Positions 25,554-33,392 of a stretch of 51,864 nt of DNA are shown in pieces. A program made the position numbers and the translations under genes. Source of the DNA: an uncultured bacterium (GTDB lineage: Bacteria; Bacillota; Clostridia; Lachnospirales; Lachnospiraceae). The DNA is taken from positions 1 to 51,864 of the forward strand of contig CAOKFN010000033.1 of NCBI GenBank assembly GCA_948467735.1, given 5' to 3'. Numbering within the stretch: the stretch's first letter is position 1; every line of letters starts with the position of its first letter. The notes under the pieces are model-generated. The model saw nothing but the letters and a program-made list of their open reading frames with translations. It searched no databases and had not been told where the DNA came from.

Positions 25554-25766
25554 TTACAAACCTCCATTTTCATAATAATTACAGTAAACTTCCTTATTTT
25601 CCCGCTTCCCTCCATAGCACCTTTTGCAATGCGGACAATTGGCCCAAGCCCAAAAGGCCGCAGGAGCATATCCGCAAAGCACAAAACGGCTATCACTGCA
25701 CAGGCAGTCAAGCGCCTGCGCCAAAGGAAAGATTTGAATGTCGTTTTCGATAAATCTCTGATACAC
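25554..25766 (-). CDS. Possible Cys-rich small protein just before pgk
   Basis: A 70-codon frame (GTG start) ends two bases before the pgk start and overlaps the pgk ribosome site. It contains a plausible zinc-binding run, CPHCKRC, and further cysteines. Composition looks protein-like, but there is no ribosome site at its own start and an in-frame stop lies just upstream. It could be a real coupled small gene, the tail of a broken gene, or chance. Confidence 0.25.
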   Translation of the reverse strand: MYQRFIENDIQIFPLAQALDCLCSDSRFVLCGYAPAAFWAWANCPHCKRCYGGKRENKEVYCNYYENGGL

Positions 25767-26510
25767 ACTTTCGCCGCATCAACAGAACTCAGCTTCACAC
25801 CCGTGAATACATCCCTCGGAAAAACACCTTTGACATTTGGTACGACATGCTGCTATTTTGAGACATATCGCAGGGCATACGGCATGGCACATTCCTTACA
25901 GCATACTGCGGCCCTTATGGCTCAGCCTATGCCGCAGGACTCATTACATTCCTTACACATGCCGCGTATCATACAATCAATCACGCCTCATTACATATCG
26001 CACCATGCATAACGCATCACATCTCATGCCGCATATCGCACTCCATATGACCAATCACAGCCCTCGGCAGCTTCTCTCGCTCACAGAAACTCTCTGCCCG
26101 CTCACCGCTTTCCTCACGGCTTTGGCAGTTTCGCCCGCTCACGGACACTTACGCCCCCACGCCGCTTTCCTCACGGCTTTGGCAGTTTCCACCCGCCTGC
26201 GGACACTTACGCCCGCTCACCACTTTCCCCGCGGCTTTGGCAGTTTCGTCCTCCCGCGGACACTTACGCTCGCTCACGGAACCGAACCTAACGGCTTCTC
26301 TTCCGGCATTCTCACAGCTTCGCCCGCTCACAGAAATGAACCCTGCAAATCACATGATTCTGCAATACCGCAGTCTCGCGGTGCTGCAGCCCTGCAATCC
26401 CGCAGCCTCACTCGCTCACGAAAACGGACCCTGCGAACCGCCTTCTTTTTATTTCTTTGGCATTACCCCGTCCTTGGCATTTTCCCTTTTAAACAAAATC
26501 CCTTTCTTAC
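25767..26510. other. Low-complexity spacer between gap and pgk
   Basis: About 750 bases without a supportable gene. 25850-26050 is built from short irregular repeats of CAT, CGCAT and TTACA-like words. 26101-26285 holds three degenerate copies of a 57-58-bp unit centred on GGCTTTGGCAGTTT (26118, 26175, 26233). 26330-26420 is rich in GCAG/CGCAG words. Long frames here are by-products of the repeats. Confidence 0.6.
26101..26285. repeat. Three degenerate 57-bp tandem repeats
   Basis: Each unit contains GGCTTTGGCAGTTT, then a C-rich block and GGACACTTACGC. Spacing between copies is 57 and 58 bases. It lies in the gap-pgk spacer. Confidence 0.7.
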
Positions 26511-26539
26511 AAAAAAGGCCCGATCCTTAAGACCGGACC
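26511..26539 (-). terminator. Intrinsic terminator after gap
   Basis: Nine-base stem with two G-U pairs in RNA (GGUCCGGUC with GAUCGGGCC), 5-base loop, then TTTTTT on the minus strand. It lies about 100 bases past the gap stop and implies that pgk has its own promoter or depends on read-through. Confidence 0.85.
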
Positions 26540-26635
26540 CCCAATAGGTCTGCACACAGGCAGGCCACAGCCCGCGGGGACGTCGTCCCGCGCGGCCTCA
26601 TGGCGCTATTGTGAATCGTAACGCTTCGCTTCCGA

Positions 26636-27649
26636 TTATGCAAGCTCGCTGAAATACTTAATGGTACGAACCATCTGAGAAGTATAGCTGTTCTCATTGT
26701 CATACCAAGAAACAACCTGTACCAGAGAATTGCCGTCTTCCATCTTGGAAACCATGGTCTGGGTTGCGTCGAAAATGGAACCGTAGGTGCTGCCGATCAC
26801 ATCGGAGGATACGATTTCATCCTCATTATAATCAAAGGACTCTGTCTTTGCCGCCTTCATAGCCGCATTGATGCCTTCCTTGGTCACTTCGCCCTTTACA
26901 ACCGCTACCAGAATCGTGGTAGAACCGGTGGGGGTGGGGACACGCTGTGCGGAGCCGATCAGCTTGCCGTTCAGCTCGGGAATTACAAGGCCGATAGCCT
27001 TTGCAGCGCCGGTGGAATTGGGAACGATATTGCATGCGCCCGCACGGCTTCTTCTCAAATCACCCTTCCTCTGAGGGCCGTCAAGAATCATCTGATCACC
27101 GGTATAAGCATGAACCGTGGTCATGATGCCGCTCTGGATCGGAGCAAAGTCATTCAATGCCTTCGCCATGGGAGCCAGACAGTTGGTGGTACAGGAAGCT
27201 GCGGAAATTACCGTATCCTCAGGCTTCAAAGTCGTATGGTTTACATTGTAAACGATGGTAGGAAGATCATTTCCTGCGGGAGCGGAAATAACAACCTTGC
27301 GCGCGCCGGCAGTGATATGTGCGGATGCCTTATCTTTGGAGGTGTAGAAACCGGTACACTCCAGAACTACGTCCACCTTCAGCTCACCCCAAGGAAGCTT
27401 GGAAGCATCTGCCTCTTTGTAAATAGTAATGGTCTTGCCGTTTACGGTGATATTGTCCTCGCCTGCCACTACGGAATCGGCATATTTGTATTTGCCCTGA
27501 GAAGAGTCATACTTTAACAAATGCGCAAGCATTTTGGGGCTGGTCAAATCGTTGATTGCCACCACGTCATATCCTTCCGCGTCAAACATCTGCCTGAATG
27601 CCAGACGGCCGATACGGCCAAAACCATTAATTGCTACTCTTACTGCCAT
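26636..27649 (-). CDS. gap: Glyceraldehyde-3-phosphate dehydrogenase (type I)
   Basis: NAD-dependent oxidative phosphorylation of glyceraldehyde 3-phosphate. Visible are the N-terminal Rossmann motif INGFGRIGR, catalytic Cys153 in SAASCTTNCLAP, and His180 in TTVHAYTGDQ. The substrate-binding RAGACNIVPNSTGAAKA and C-terminal WYDNENSYTSQMVR are also present. The length of 337 is normal. AGGAGGAG precedes the start, and a TTGAAT-17-TAAAAT promoter lies about 280 bases upstream. A terminator follows, so gap is probably a single transcription unit. Confidence 0.97.
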   Translation of the reverse strand: MAVRVAINGFGRIGRLAFRQMFDAEGYDVVAINDLTSPKMLAHLLKYDSSQGKYKYADSVVAGEDNITVNGKTITIYKEADASKLPWGELKVDVVLECTGFYTSKDKASAHITAGARKVVISAPAGNDLPTIVYNVNHTTLKPEDTVISAASCTTNCLAPMAKALNDFAPIQSGIMTTVHAYTGDQMILDGPQRKGDLRRSRAGACNIVPNSTGAAKAIGLVIPELNGKLIGSAQRVPTPTGSTTILVAVVKGEVTKEGINAAMKAAKTESFDYNEDEIVSSDVIGSTYGSIFDATQTMVSKMEDGNSLVQVVSWYDNENSYTSQMVRTIKYFSELA

Positions 27650-27710
27650 TTTAGTCTCCTCCTAAAATAATTTTATATGTTTTAACAATCCTTGTCCCAA
27701 AGAACGAAGC

Positions 27711-27818
27711 ATGGAAGAACCTTTCTCTCACACTCTTTTACGGATTTCTCCATCATGGAAGTTTTTTACGGATTTCTCCTTTCATGGAAGTTCTTTACGG
27801 ACTTCTCCTCTCATGGAA
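27711..27818. repeat. 28-bp repeats in the gap leader
   Basis: Three copies of a unit like TTTACGGATTTCTCCTTTCA plus TGGAAG, at 28-29-base spacing (27741, 27769, 27798), with a degenerate fourth at the left edge. They lie between the gap promoter and the gap ribosome site, so they are likely transcribed. Confidence 0.7.
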
Positions 27819-27928
27819 GCCTGTCGGCGTCAAAACTTAAAATCCATCGGAGTCCTGCTTCCACATAAGAACCACATGCAGCGGCTCCCCGCAGGATGCC
27901 AGATTGTCAAAATTTTATCAGCAATGAT

Positions 27929-27957
27929 ATTTTACCCAATTTCTCCTCTAAATTCAA
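27929..27957 (-). promoter_or_regulatory. gap: Probable gap promoter
   Basis: TTGAAT, 17-base spacer, TAAAAT on the minus strand, about 280 bases before the gap start. Each box has one or two mismatches to consensus. The long leader holds the 28-bp repeats. Confidence 0.6.
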
Positions 27958-28049
27958 GATGTAAATGAAAAATATTTGCCAAATTTCGGAAATTTTACAC
28001 TTAGTTTAGAAATACCTCTGGCATACGGGAAGAAAACATGGTAGAATTT

Positions 28050-28258
28050 CATTATATTTGAGCCGGAAAAGCCCGTTCCTTCCCGCTGTCCGCAGGGAAG
28101 GCCGACAAAAGTTCAGACAGGGCGCTGAACTGTCACGAAGGCTGCGCTGTTCCCAAGGGTAGTGGTTCAAAGGGAAGGATGCAGAAAAACTTGAACCTTG
28201 TACGCCTGAGTGATATCATTTTCATTGTGCGGACATCCATCATTCGGGATTTAGCGAG
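28050..28258 (+). other. Structured intergenic region before the HAD gene
   Basis: Three strong pairings are visible: CCTTCCC/GGGAAGG (about 28078-28101), GTTCAG/CTGAAC (about 28111-28130) and GGTTCAA/TTGAACC (about 28164-28197). None matches a riboswitch or SRP core that I know. It may be a leader RNA of the HAD gene or a palindromic intergenic element. No gene is seen. Confidence 0.35.
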
Positions 28259-28267
28259 GTGCTGTCC

Positions 28268-28936
28268 ATGGTAAAAGCGGTAATATTCGACATGTATGAA
28301 ACCCTTATTACTCTCTTTGAAAGTCCCCTGTATTTTGGAACGCAGATAGCCGTTGACGCAGGCATTGAAGAAAAGAAATTTCAAGAGATATGGCGGGCGG
28401 CAGAATCGGATAGAACAATTGGGAAAATCACCTTAGAGGAGCTTTTGGAAAAAATTCTCAAAGCAAACGACTGTTACTCGGAAGCAAAAATGAACTTTAT
28501 TGTAAATAAACGTATTCGGACGAAGGAAGAGGCGTTTGAACATTTACATCAAGAGATTATCCCAATGTTGAGGGCCTTAAAGAAAAAGGGAATACGAATC
28601 GGGTTGATAAGCAACTGCTTTTCCGAAGAAGCAGTGATTATAAAAAAGAGCGTTTTGTATCCCTATTTTGACGCCGTATGTTTATCTTTCGATGAAGGAG
28701 TGCAAAAACCAGACCCCGTTATATTTAAAATGTGCTTAGAAAGGTTACAGGTACAAGCCAAGGACTGCTTATATATCGGCGACGGGGGAAGCAGTGAATT
28801 GGAAGCCGCGCAGGCGGCCGGCATGAAAGCCCTGCAGGCGGTGTGGTATTTAAAAGAAGATACCTGCCAGCCTTCAAAGAGAAAATCCGAGTTTAGGCAG
28901 CTTGAAACGCCATTGGATATTTTAAACATGATTTGA
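28268..28936 (+). CDS. HAD-superfamily hydrolase (subfamily IA), 222 aa
   Basis: Haloacid-dehalogenase-type phosphatase. The nucleophile motif is FDMYETL near the N-terminus, the Ser/Thr motif II is in LISNC, the Lys of motif III is in GVQKPDP, and motif IV is YIGDGGSSELEAAQ. Such enzymes hydrolyse small phosphorylated metabolites; the substrate is unknown. The ATG at 28268 is chosen because GAGGTG lies six bases upstream. The next gene starts 85 bases downstream on the same strand and may be co-transcribed. AT-rich codon use compared with the glycolytic genes suggests a different history. Confidence 0.9.
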   Translation: MVKAVIFDMYETLITLFESPLYFGTQIAVDAGIEEKKFQEIWRAAESDRTIGKITLEELLEKILKANDCYSEAKMNFIVNKRIRTKEEAFEHLHQEIIPMLRALKKKGIRIGLISNCFSEEAVIIKKSVLYPYFDAVCLSFDEGVQKPDPVIFKMCLERLQVQAKDCLYIGDGGSSELEAAQAAGMKALQAVWYLKEDTCQPSKRKSEFRQLETPLDILNMI

Positions 28937-29021
28937 TGAATCAGGAAAAAAATTCACAGCCTTAAAGTATCATATATTTATCATAGGAATCCGCAGGCCG
29001 CGGCTTCAGGAGGTGTTATGA

Positions 29022-29625
29022 ATGGCAAATTTAATTATTTGTCTGCGGACCGCAGGCGGTGGGGAAAATGACGGTTGCGGAAAGTATCAGGGATAAACTG
29101 AAATACAATTTAATGATAAATCATGACAGCATTGAAGCATCGGATAGAATATTCGGTTTTGCCACGCCTGCGCAAAAGGAGTTCAACAGCATCTTCCGGG
29201 AAAAAGCATTTGAAACGGCAGTAAAGCATAATGTGGACTTGATTTTCACCTATGTATGCGCCTTTGACATGCAGGAGGATAAAGACTACTTAACAGCATT
29301 GGCAGACCAATTCACATCCAGCGGCGGCAGTTTCTATTTTGTTGAACTGAGGGCGGATATCAGCGTAAGGCTGCAGAGAAATGAAACGCTGCACCGAATG
29401 GAAAGGAAACCTTCCAAGAAAGATGTGGAATGGAGTAAAGCCAGCCTATTGAGGGATGCGCAAAATCATCAACTTAATTCGGAGGCGGACGAGATTTGGT
29501 TTAGAAATCATATTAAGATAGACAACTCCGATTTAAGTCCCGATGAAGCGGCGGATATTGTAATCAATAAATTCGGCCTTGTCCCAAGGGATAAAGAGGA
29601 AAGGGAATACCGGTACGGAATGTAA
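29022..29625 (+). pseudogene. P-loop kinase-like gene with a frameshift at the Walker A motif
   Basis: A start with AGGAGG eight bases upstream (29022) encodes MANLIIC, then the frame is lost. One base later, from 29044, the other frame encodes CGPQAVGKMTVAES, a complete Walker A motif, and runs to 29625 (about 190 residues). Removing one base near 29043 restores one protein of about 200 residues with a shikimate-kinase-like or AAA_33-type P-loop fold. The downstream frame alone has a GTG after the start of the P-loop and would lack a usable ATP site. This is either a real inactivating indel or an assembly error; the rest of the frame is intact. Confidence 0.75.
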
Positions 29626-29885
29626 ACGCCAAAATCTCTTTTCTTCCCATATTGAATTCCAAACCTTATACATGTAAAATTTATCCATAGGAAGAAATTC
29701 TGTTCCAACGGATTTTCTATGAAGAAGACTTTCCCATGTGTACTTTAGACTCTTATGGCTTTATCGGATAGAAGTCGGCGCCGTTTATGTAGACGCCATA
29801 TACCATCAGCTCTGCCTCTTCACCAGCCGATTACGCTAAACCAAAACTTAGAAACAAGGCATAAAGCCAGAAAGGAAGACTCGCC

Positions 29886-30704
29886 ATGCCCATTACAGCC
29901 GACTGCCACCTGCATTCCTCCTTCTCCGGGGATTCGGATACCCCCATGGAGGAAATGATTCTACAGGGAATCAAGCAGGGGCTGACCACCATGTGCTTTA
30001 CGGAACACAACGATTTTGAATACCCCGATTCCCCCGACGGGCCGGGCAGCATTTTTCTGCTGAACACCGACTCCTACCTCTATGATTTAGCGGGATTCAA
30101 GGAAAAATACGCGGATAAAATAAGAATCCTTTTCGGGGTGGAGCTGGGCCTGCAGCCGCAAGTCCTGCGCGCAAACGCCGTCTACTGCAAATCCTATGAA
30201 TTTGACTTCATCATCGGCTCCTCCCATATCTGCCATGGGAAAGACCCCTACTATCCGGAATTCTTTCAGGGCCGCGGCGAGGAGGAAGCCCTTTGGGAGT
30301 ACTTTGAATCCATCTTGGAAAACATCAAAAAATTCTCCAATTTCGATGTGTACGGGCATCTGGATTACGCGGTGCGCTACGCCCCCCAAAAGGACCTGCA
30401 TTACTCTTATGAAAAATACCATGAAATTCTGGATGCGATACTGAGACTTCTTCTGGAAAAAGGAAAGGGCCTTGAACTGAACACGGGGGGTTTAAAAAGC
30501 GGCATGCGCGACCTTCATCCCTGCATGGGCCTGTTGAAGCGCTACCGGGAGCTGGGCGGGGAAATTATCACCGTGGGCTCCGATTCCCACGACGCCCAAA
30601 ATATCGGCGCGCATTTTGAGCGGGCCGCCGAGGTTCTGCGGGAATGCGGCTTCCGCTATCTCTGCATTTTTGAAAAGAGGACGCCGGAATTCCATAAGCT
30701 CTGA
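29886..30704 (+). CDS. HisJ-family histidinol-phosphatase (PHP domain), 272 aa
   Basis: PHP-type phosphoesterase. The metal site begins DCHLHSSFSGD (His8, His10), continues with TEHNDFE and GVELGL, FIIGSSH and YGHLDYA, and ends with GSDSHDAQNIG, the usual order. The family includes the Firmicutes histidinol-phosphatase of histidine synthesis, but no other his gene is nearby, so the true substrate may differ. AAGGAAGA lies six bases before the start. The preceding 260 bases hold nothing I can identify. Confidence 0.88.
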   Translation: MPITADCHLHSSFSGDSDTPMEEMILQGIKQGLTTMCFTEHNDFEYPDSPDGPGSIFLLNTDSYLYDLAGFKEKYADKIRILFGVELGLQPQVLRANAVYCKSYEFDFIIGSSHICHGKDPYYPEFFQGRGEEEALWEYFESILENIKKFSNFDVYGHLDYAVRYAPQKDLHYSYEKYHEILDAILRLLLEKGKGLELNTGGLKSGMRDLHPCMGLLKRYRELGGEIITVGSDSHDAQNIGAHFERAAEVLRECGFRYLCIFEKRTPEFHKL

Positions 30705-30774
30705 CCTCGTCCCCGCCATGCCGCCAAAAGGAAGGAAGAAAGCAGAAAACAATTTGAATCATTTTAAATGATTA

Positions 30775-30803
30775 TTACTGCATTCTACTTTCATCCGTAT
30801 TAT
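30775..30803 (+). promoter_or_regulatory. Probable promoter of the antitoxin-like gene
   Basis: TTACTG, 17-base spacer, TATTAT, 27 bases before the start codon. A palindrome AATCATTT-AAATGATT lies just upstream, a possible operator for the encoded RelB-like protein. Confidence 0.5.
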
Positions 30804-30829
30804 GATGGAGACAGAAAGGAAATAACAGG

Positions 30830-31006
30830 ATGGCTGCTTTGAGCCTTCGATTTGATGATGAAATGAAAAAACAGCAAACAGCCCCTTGGGATCCCTTTTA
30901 TTCGGATTCCAACATGGAACAACTAAGGAAAGCGAACCAGCAAGTGAAAAGCGGGCAGGTAATCGTTAAAACAATGGAAGAACTGGAAACTATGGAGCGT
31001 GAGTAA
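30830..31006 (+). CDS. Shortened RelB/DinJ-like antitoxin, 58 aa, no toxin
   Basis: The first 15 residues (MAALSLRFDDEMKKQ) match the DNA-binding strand and helix start of RelB/DinJ antitoxins, and the last 38 match their toxin-binding tail (DPFYSDSNMEQL, VIVKTMEELE). About 30 residues of the usual middle, the rest of the ribbon-helix-helix fold, are missing in frame. No RelE/YafQ-like toxin follows: the next gene is convergent. AAAGGA lies nine bases before the ATG. It is probably a decaying or repurposed orphan antitoxin. Confidence 0.75.
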   Translation: MAALSLRFDDEMKKQQTAPWDPFYSDSNMEQLRKANQQVKSGQVIVKTMEELETMERE

Positions 31007-31035
31007 AATCACATAACTCAATGCAAAGGACACTA

Positions 31036-31539
31036 TCACGACAAATAAGCCTCGGTTTCCCGCAGCCATTTTTCCGCTTCCTCCCTTGTCTTGAAAATAA
31101 TAATTTCCTTATGGCCCTCATATTTATTCAGGTATTGGTACACTTTGGGAAGCTCCTCCGGAATATATTTTTCTACCTCTTTTAAAAACGAAGCGTCCGT
31201 TTCCACCGCTTCCCAAGGCATATCGTCGCGTTTTTTCCCTTCCCGCTCCTGAATCCCCCGCATACATACCTCATAAGGCATGTCGAATAAAATGATTGTG
31301 TCGCAGGCCTCCATCCTCATTTCCATCGTCCTTGAATAATTGCCGTCCAGAATCCACGCCTCCTCCCGGAAAATCCTTTGGAGCGTCTCATCGAATTCCT
31401 CCCTGCTGATATGCGTTTTATCCGGTTTGTGCCAAATCATATCCAAGTGGTACAAGGGGATCCCCGTCACGCTGTGAAGCCTCTTTGCAAAATAACTCTT
31501 TCCTGCCCCCGGGCAGCCGATAATACTTATCTTTTTCAT
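31036..31539 (-). CDS. Adenylate-kinase-like / FlaR-type P-loop protein, 167 aa
   Basis: Begins with a Walker A motif GCPGAGKS at residues 7-14, followed by a substrate region (YHLDMIWHKP) typical of the proteins annotated as topology modulation or FlaR-like small kinases. The DGNY segment and a C-terminal lid region (MRGIQEREGKKRDDMPW) also fit. It probably phosphorylates a small molecule; the substrate is unknown. The ATG at 31539 gives the normal N-terminus; the frame extends to a GTG at 31563 with an adjacent AAAGGAG that is too close to serve it. Confidence 0.82.
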   Translation of the reverse strand: MKKISIIGCPGAGKSYFAKRLHSVTGIPLYHLDMIWHKPDKTHISREEFDETLQRIFREEAWILDGNYSRTMEMRMEACDTIILFDMPYEVCMRGIQEREGKKRDDMPWEAVETDASFLKEVEKYIPEELPKVYQYLNKYEGHKEIIIFKTREEAEKWLRETEAYLS

Positions 31540-31575
31540 AGTTTTTAAGAAATTCCTATCCACTCCTTTCCTTTT

Positions 31576-31710
31576 TCAGCTTTTCACTATTTCAACCGCA
31601 TAACCGGCACCCTGCGCAATATTCTCAACATCAATTCCCATTTCATAAAAATTCTTTCCTGCCTCCTGCGCTTCTTCCAGTATGCCTTTCATTTCGGATT
31701 CCTTCCACAT
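31576..31710 (-). pseudogene. C-terminal remnant of an Rpn-type nuclease gene
   Basis: A 44-codon frame ending in GMDV-type sequence (KNFYEMGIDVENIAQGAGY) matches the C-terminal helical tail of Rpn/YhgA-type PD-(D/E)XK proteins. The frame is open upstream to about 31800, but the catalytic domain is absent. It is a leftover from a lost or recombined copy; an intact Rpn gene lies at 42872-43744. Confidence 0.5.
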
Positions 31711-31836
31711 GCTTATTGGCATAGCCGATTTATTTCCATTTCTACAGATGCCCTTTGGGGACTGAGGCAGCGCAGTTCCGGCCCCGAGCCCGCATAAAGG
31801 CCATATACATGACAGTTCCCATAGATTCCATCCATC

Positions 31837-31893
31837 ATGTTGGTCAGCTCAATTTGCCTATAAATAATATAGGCAAATTGAGCTGACCAACAT
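31837..31893. repeat. 26-bp perfect inverted repeat with a 5-base loop
   Basis: The left arm (31837-31862) starts ATGTTGGTCAGCTCAATTTG and the right arm (31868-31893) is its exact complement; the loop is AATAA. It begins nine bases beyond the stop of the Uma2-like gene and next to the Rpn remnant. There is no U-run on either side. Perfect arms of this length suggest a recent miniature element, or a strong RNA hairpin ending the Uma2-like transcript. Confidence 0.9.
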
Positions 31894-31901
31894 AATCTAT
31901 A

Positions 31902-32408
31902 TCACTCCCCATTCAACTGAAACAATTCGTCAAAAGAAATATGCAGATTAGGAAACATAACTAACTGCAATTCTTCCTTATTTTTTTCCGTTACCTTTTT
32001 AAATAAATATGCGTAGCTGGTGTCATCCTCCTTAAAATCAAACATATATATTTCAACCTGCTTTTTCCGCCAGTCTACAATCCAATATTCAGAGACGCCG
32101 ACTTTTCTATATATGTCCATTTTTTCATTGCGATCATAGCTTTCTGTTGCCTCTGACAGTACTTCCATTACAAAACGCGGAATGCCAGTCAATGAAACAT
32201 TTGTCCTATCTCTAATATTACACACGATGGATGCATCCGGAATGATTGTTTTATCATCATTTTCTTTCCATTGATATGGAACGCCATCGCTAAATACACG
32301 ACATAAACTGTCTTTCATCTGGCTTCCTATTTTAATCACAAAATTATCAATTACCATAGAATGTTCTATATATGTTTTGCTCATATCTTCTATTGGCAAT
32401 GCATTCAT
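31902..32408 (-). CDS. Uma2-family (PD-(D/E)XK nuclease fold) protein, 168 aa
   Basis: Shows the Uma2 core: IIPDASIVCN with the metal-binding Asp, then GIPRFVMEVLS with the Glu, followed by RNEKMDIYRKVGVSEYWIVDW. The family has a restriction-endonuclease-like fold and is abundant in cyanobacteria and some Firmicutes; its role is unclear. The N-terminus lacks about 25 residues that usually include a conserved Glu-Leu-Ile-Asp-Gly segment. AGGAGG lies eight bases before the start, so the short form appears to be the expressed one. Confidence 0.82.
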   Translation of the reverse strand: MNALPIEDMSKTYIEHSMVIDNFVIKIGSQMKDSLCRVFSDGVPYQWKENDDKTIIPDASIVCNIRDRTNVSLTGIPRFVMEVLSEATESYDRNEKMDIYRKVGVSEYWIVDWRKKQVEIYMFDFKEDDTSYAYLFKKVTEKNKEELQLVMFPNLHISFDELFQLNGE

Positions 32409-32465
32409 GATATCATCCTCCTCACCCTACAAGACCTCGTCCCCTTCCTCCCCGGCATCCCCAGC

Positions 32466-32508
32466 CTCGTCATGGTCTCCTTTTTCAGCGCGGCCTCAAA
32501 GGCAGTTA
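32466..32508 (-). repeat. Duplicated fragment of the hscC 3' end
   Basis: This stretch matches 33447-33490, inside the last 35 codons of hscC, with about three differences over 44 bases (shared core CTCGTCATGGTCTCC, then TTTTTCAGCGCGGCCTC). Weaker similarity continues to its left. It sits after the SMI1/KNR4 gene and suggests that a unit containing the hscC tail and the SMI1-like gene arose by local duplication or insertion. Confidence 0.75.
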
Positions 32509-32553
32509 CACACCCGCCCAAATACTGTTTAACAGACGCCCTGCGCAATTTTC

Positions 32554-33348
32554 TCACCAGTCAACAGAATACTCCATGCTCCACAACATTTCTTCCAGAT
32601 CATCATCTGATATGGAATACTGTTTCTGAATTGGTTTCAACGCAGTGAGTATTTTATCAAATTCTTCGTCGTCATCTATTGTATCCGACAATTCATCATA
32701 ATTCTGTATCCCGCACTCCTCTTTCAACACCCTAAGCATCTCTTTTAAAGGGGCCTTTTGGAGCGAATCATGATCCCTCTCATGAAGTATCTCATCAAGA
32801 TATGTAAGCAGATTCTCGGAAATGAACTCCATGCACTGATCTATTTCCTCCGACGTCACTGTGTCTTCGTCAAAATCAAACAATACTTCGTGGTCAATCT
32901 GGTAAATTCCGCATTTCTCTTCTTCCGGCATTTTTTCCAGTCGAATACAGCGGATAAAGTAACCCTCTTCATCCCACGCAAAGGGCAGATAGCCGCATCT
33001 CACAAGGACAGGATTCCATGCGTTTCTCACTCCTTGAAAATGTCTGGCGGCGGAATTAGCCCCTATGGGATTATCGAAGCAGTGATGGGTAACGGTCAGA
33101 AACGCCTTCAAGGAAAGCGGCAGTTCAACCCCTATTTCTTTTTCCAATTCCTTGATTTCCCCATCCGAAATCATAGCCGGAACCAGCTTCCACTTCTTCC
33201 ATTCCTCATCAGGATCCGCATCGTCGCTCCACATTTCTTTTTCTTCTTCCCCAAGAGGAAGCGTTATATTGATTTCCTCCTGTGAAACCTTCTGATAATA
33301 CTGTTCAAAAAAATTTCTCATATATTCTTGAACCTCGGCATAGGTCAT
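32554..33348 (-). CDS. SMI1/KNR4 (SUKH)-domain protein, 264 aa
   Basis: The segment ISDGEIKELEKEIGVELPLSLK, about residues 58-79, followed by hydrophobic strands, fits the SMI1/KNR4 (SUKH) family. Members include immunity proteins of toxin systems and cell-wall or chaperone-linked regulators. The C-terminal 100 residues are acidic and helical. The start is chosen at MTYAEV because GGAGG lies eight bases upstream. It follows hscC by 44 bases and is probably in the same operon, which argues for a chaperone-linked role rather than immunity, since no toxin gene is near. Confidence 0.78.
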   Translation of the reverse strand: MTYAEVQEYMRNFFEQYYQKVSQEEINITLPLGEEEKEMWSDDADPDEEWKKWKLVPAMISDGEIKELEKEIGVELPLSLKAFLTVTHHCFDNPIGANSAARHFQGVRNAWNPVLVRCGYLPFAWDEEGYFIRCIRLEKMPEEEKCGIYQIDHEVLFDFDEDTVTSEEIDQCMEFISENLLTYLDEILHERDHDSLQKAPLKEMLRVLKEECGIQNYDELSDTIDDDEEFDKILTALKPIQKQYSISDDDLEEMLWSMEYSVDW

Positions 33349-33392
33349 TTCAGCGCCCTCCTTTTTATCCCGATCCCCTGCGGCAGCCCCGC

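Noticed and set aside
26149..26331. 60-codon minus-strand frame with KCP-containing repeats
   Set aside because: Produced by the 57-bp tandem repeat, with no start signal.
25837..26547. 236-codon plus-strand frame
   Set aside because: Made of low-complexity and repeat sequence between pgk and gap; composition rich in His, Thr and Pro without motif.
28050..28258. Signal-recognition-particle RNA or cobalamin riboswitch
   Set aside because: A GGAAGGATGCAG stretch recalls the SRP core, but the conserved GGAAGGNAGCAGCC loop and its pairing are not met. The cobalamin B12-box is also absent.
30087..30422. 111-codon minus-strand frame opposite the PHP phosphatase
   Set aside because: Antisense to a gene with complete metal-binding motifs.
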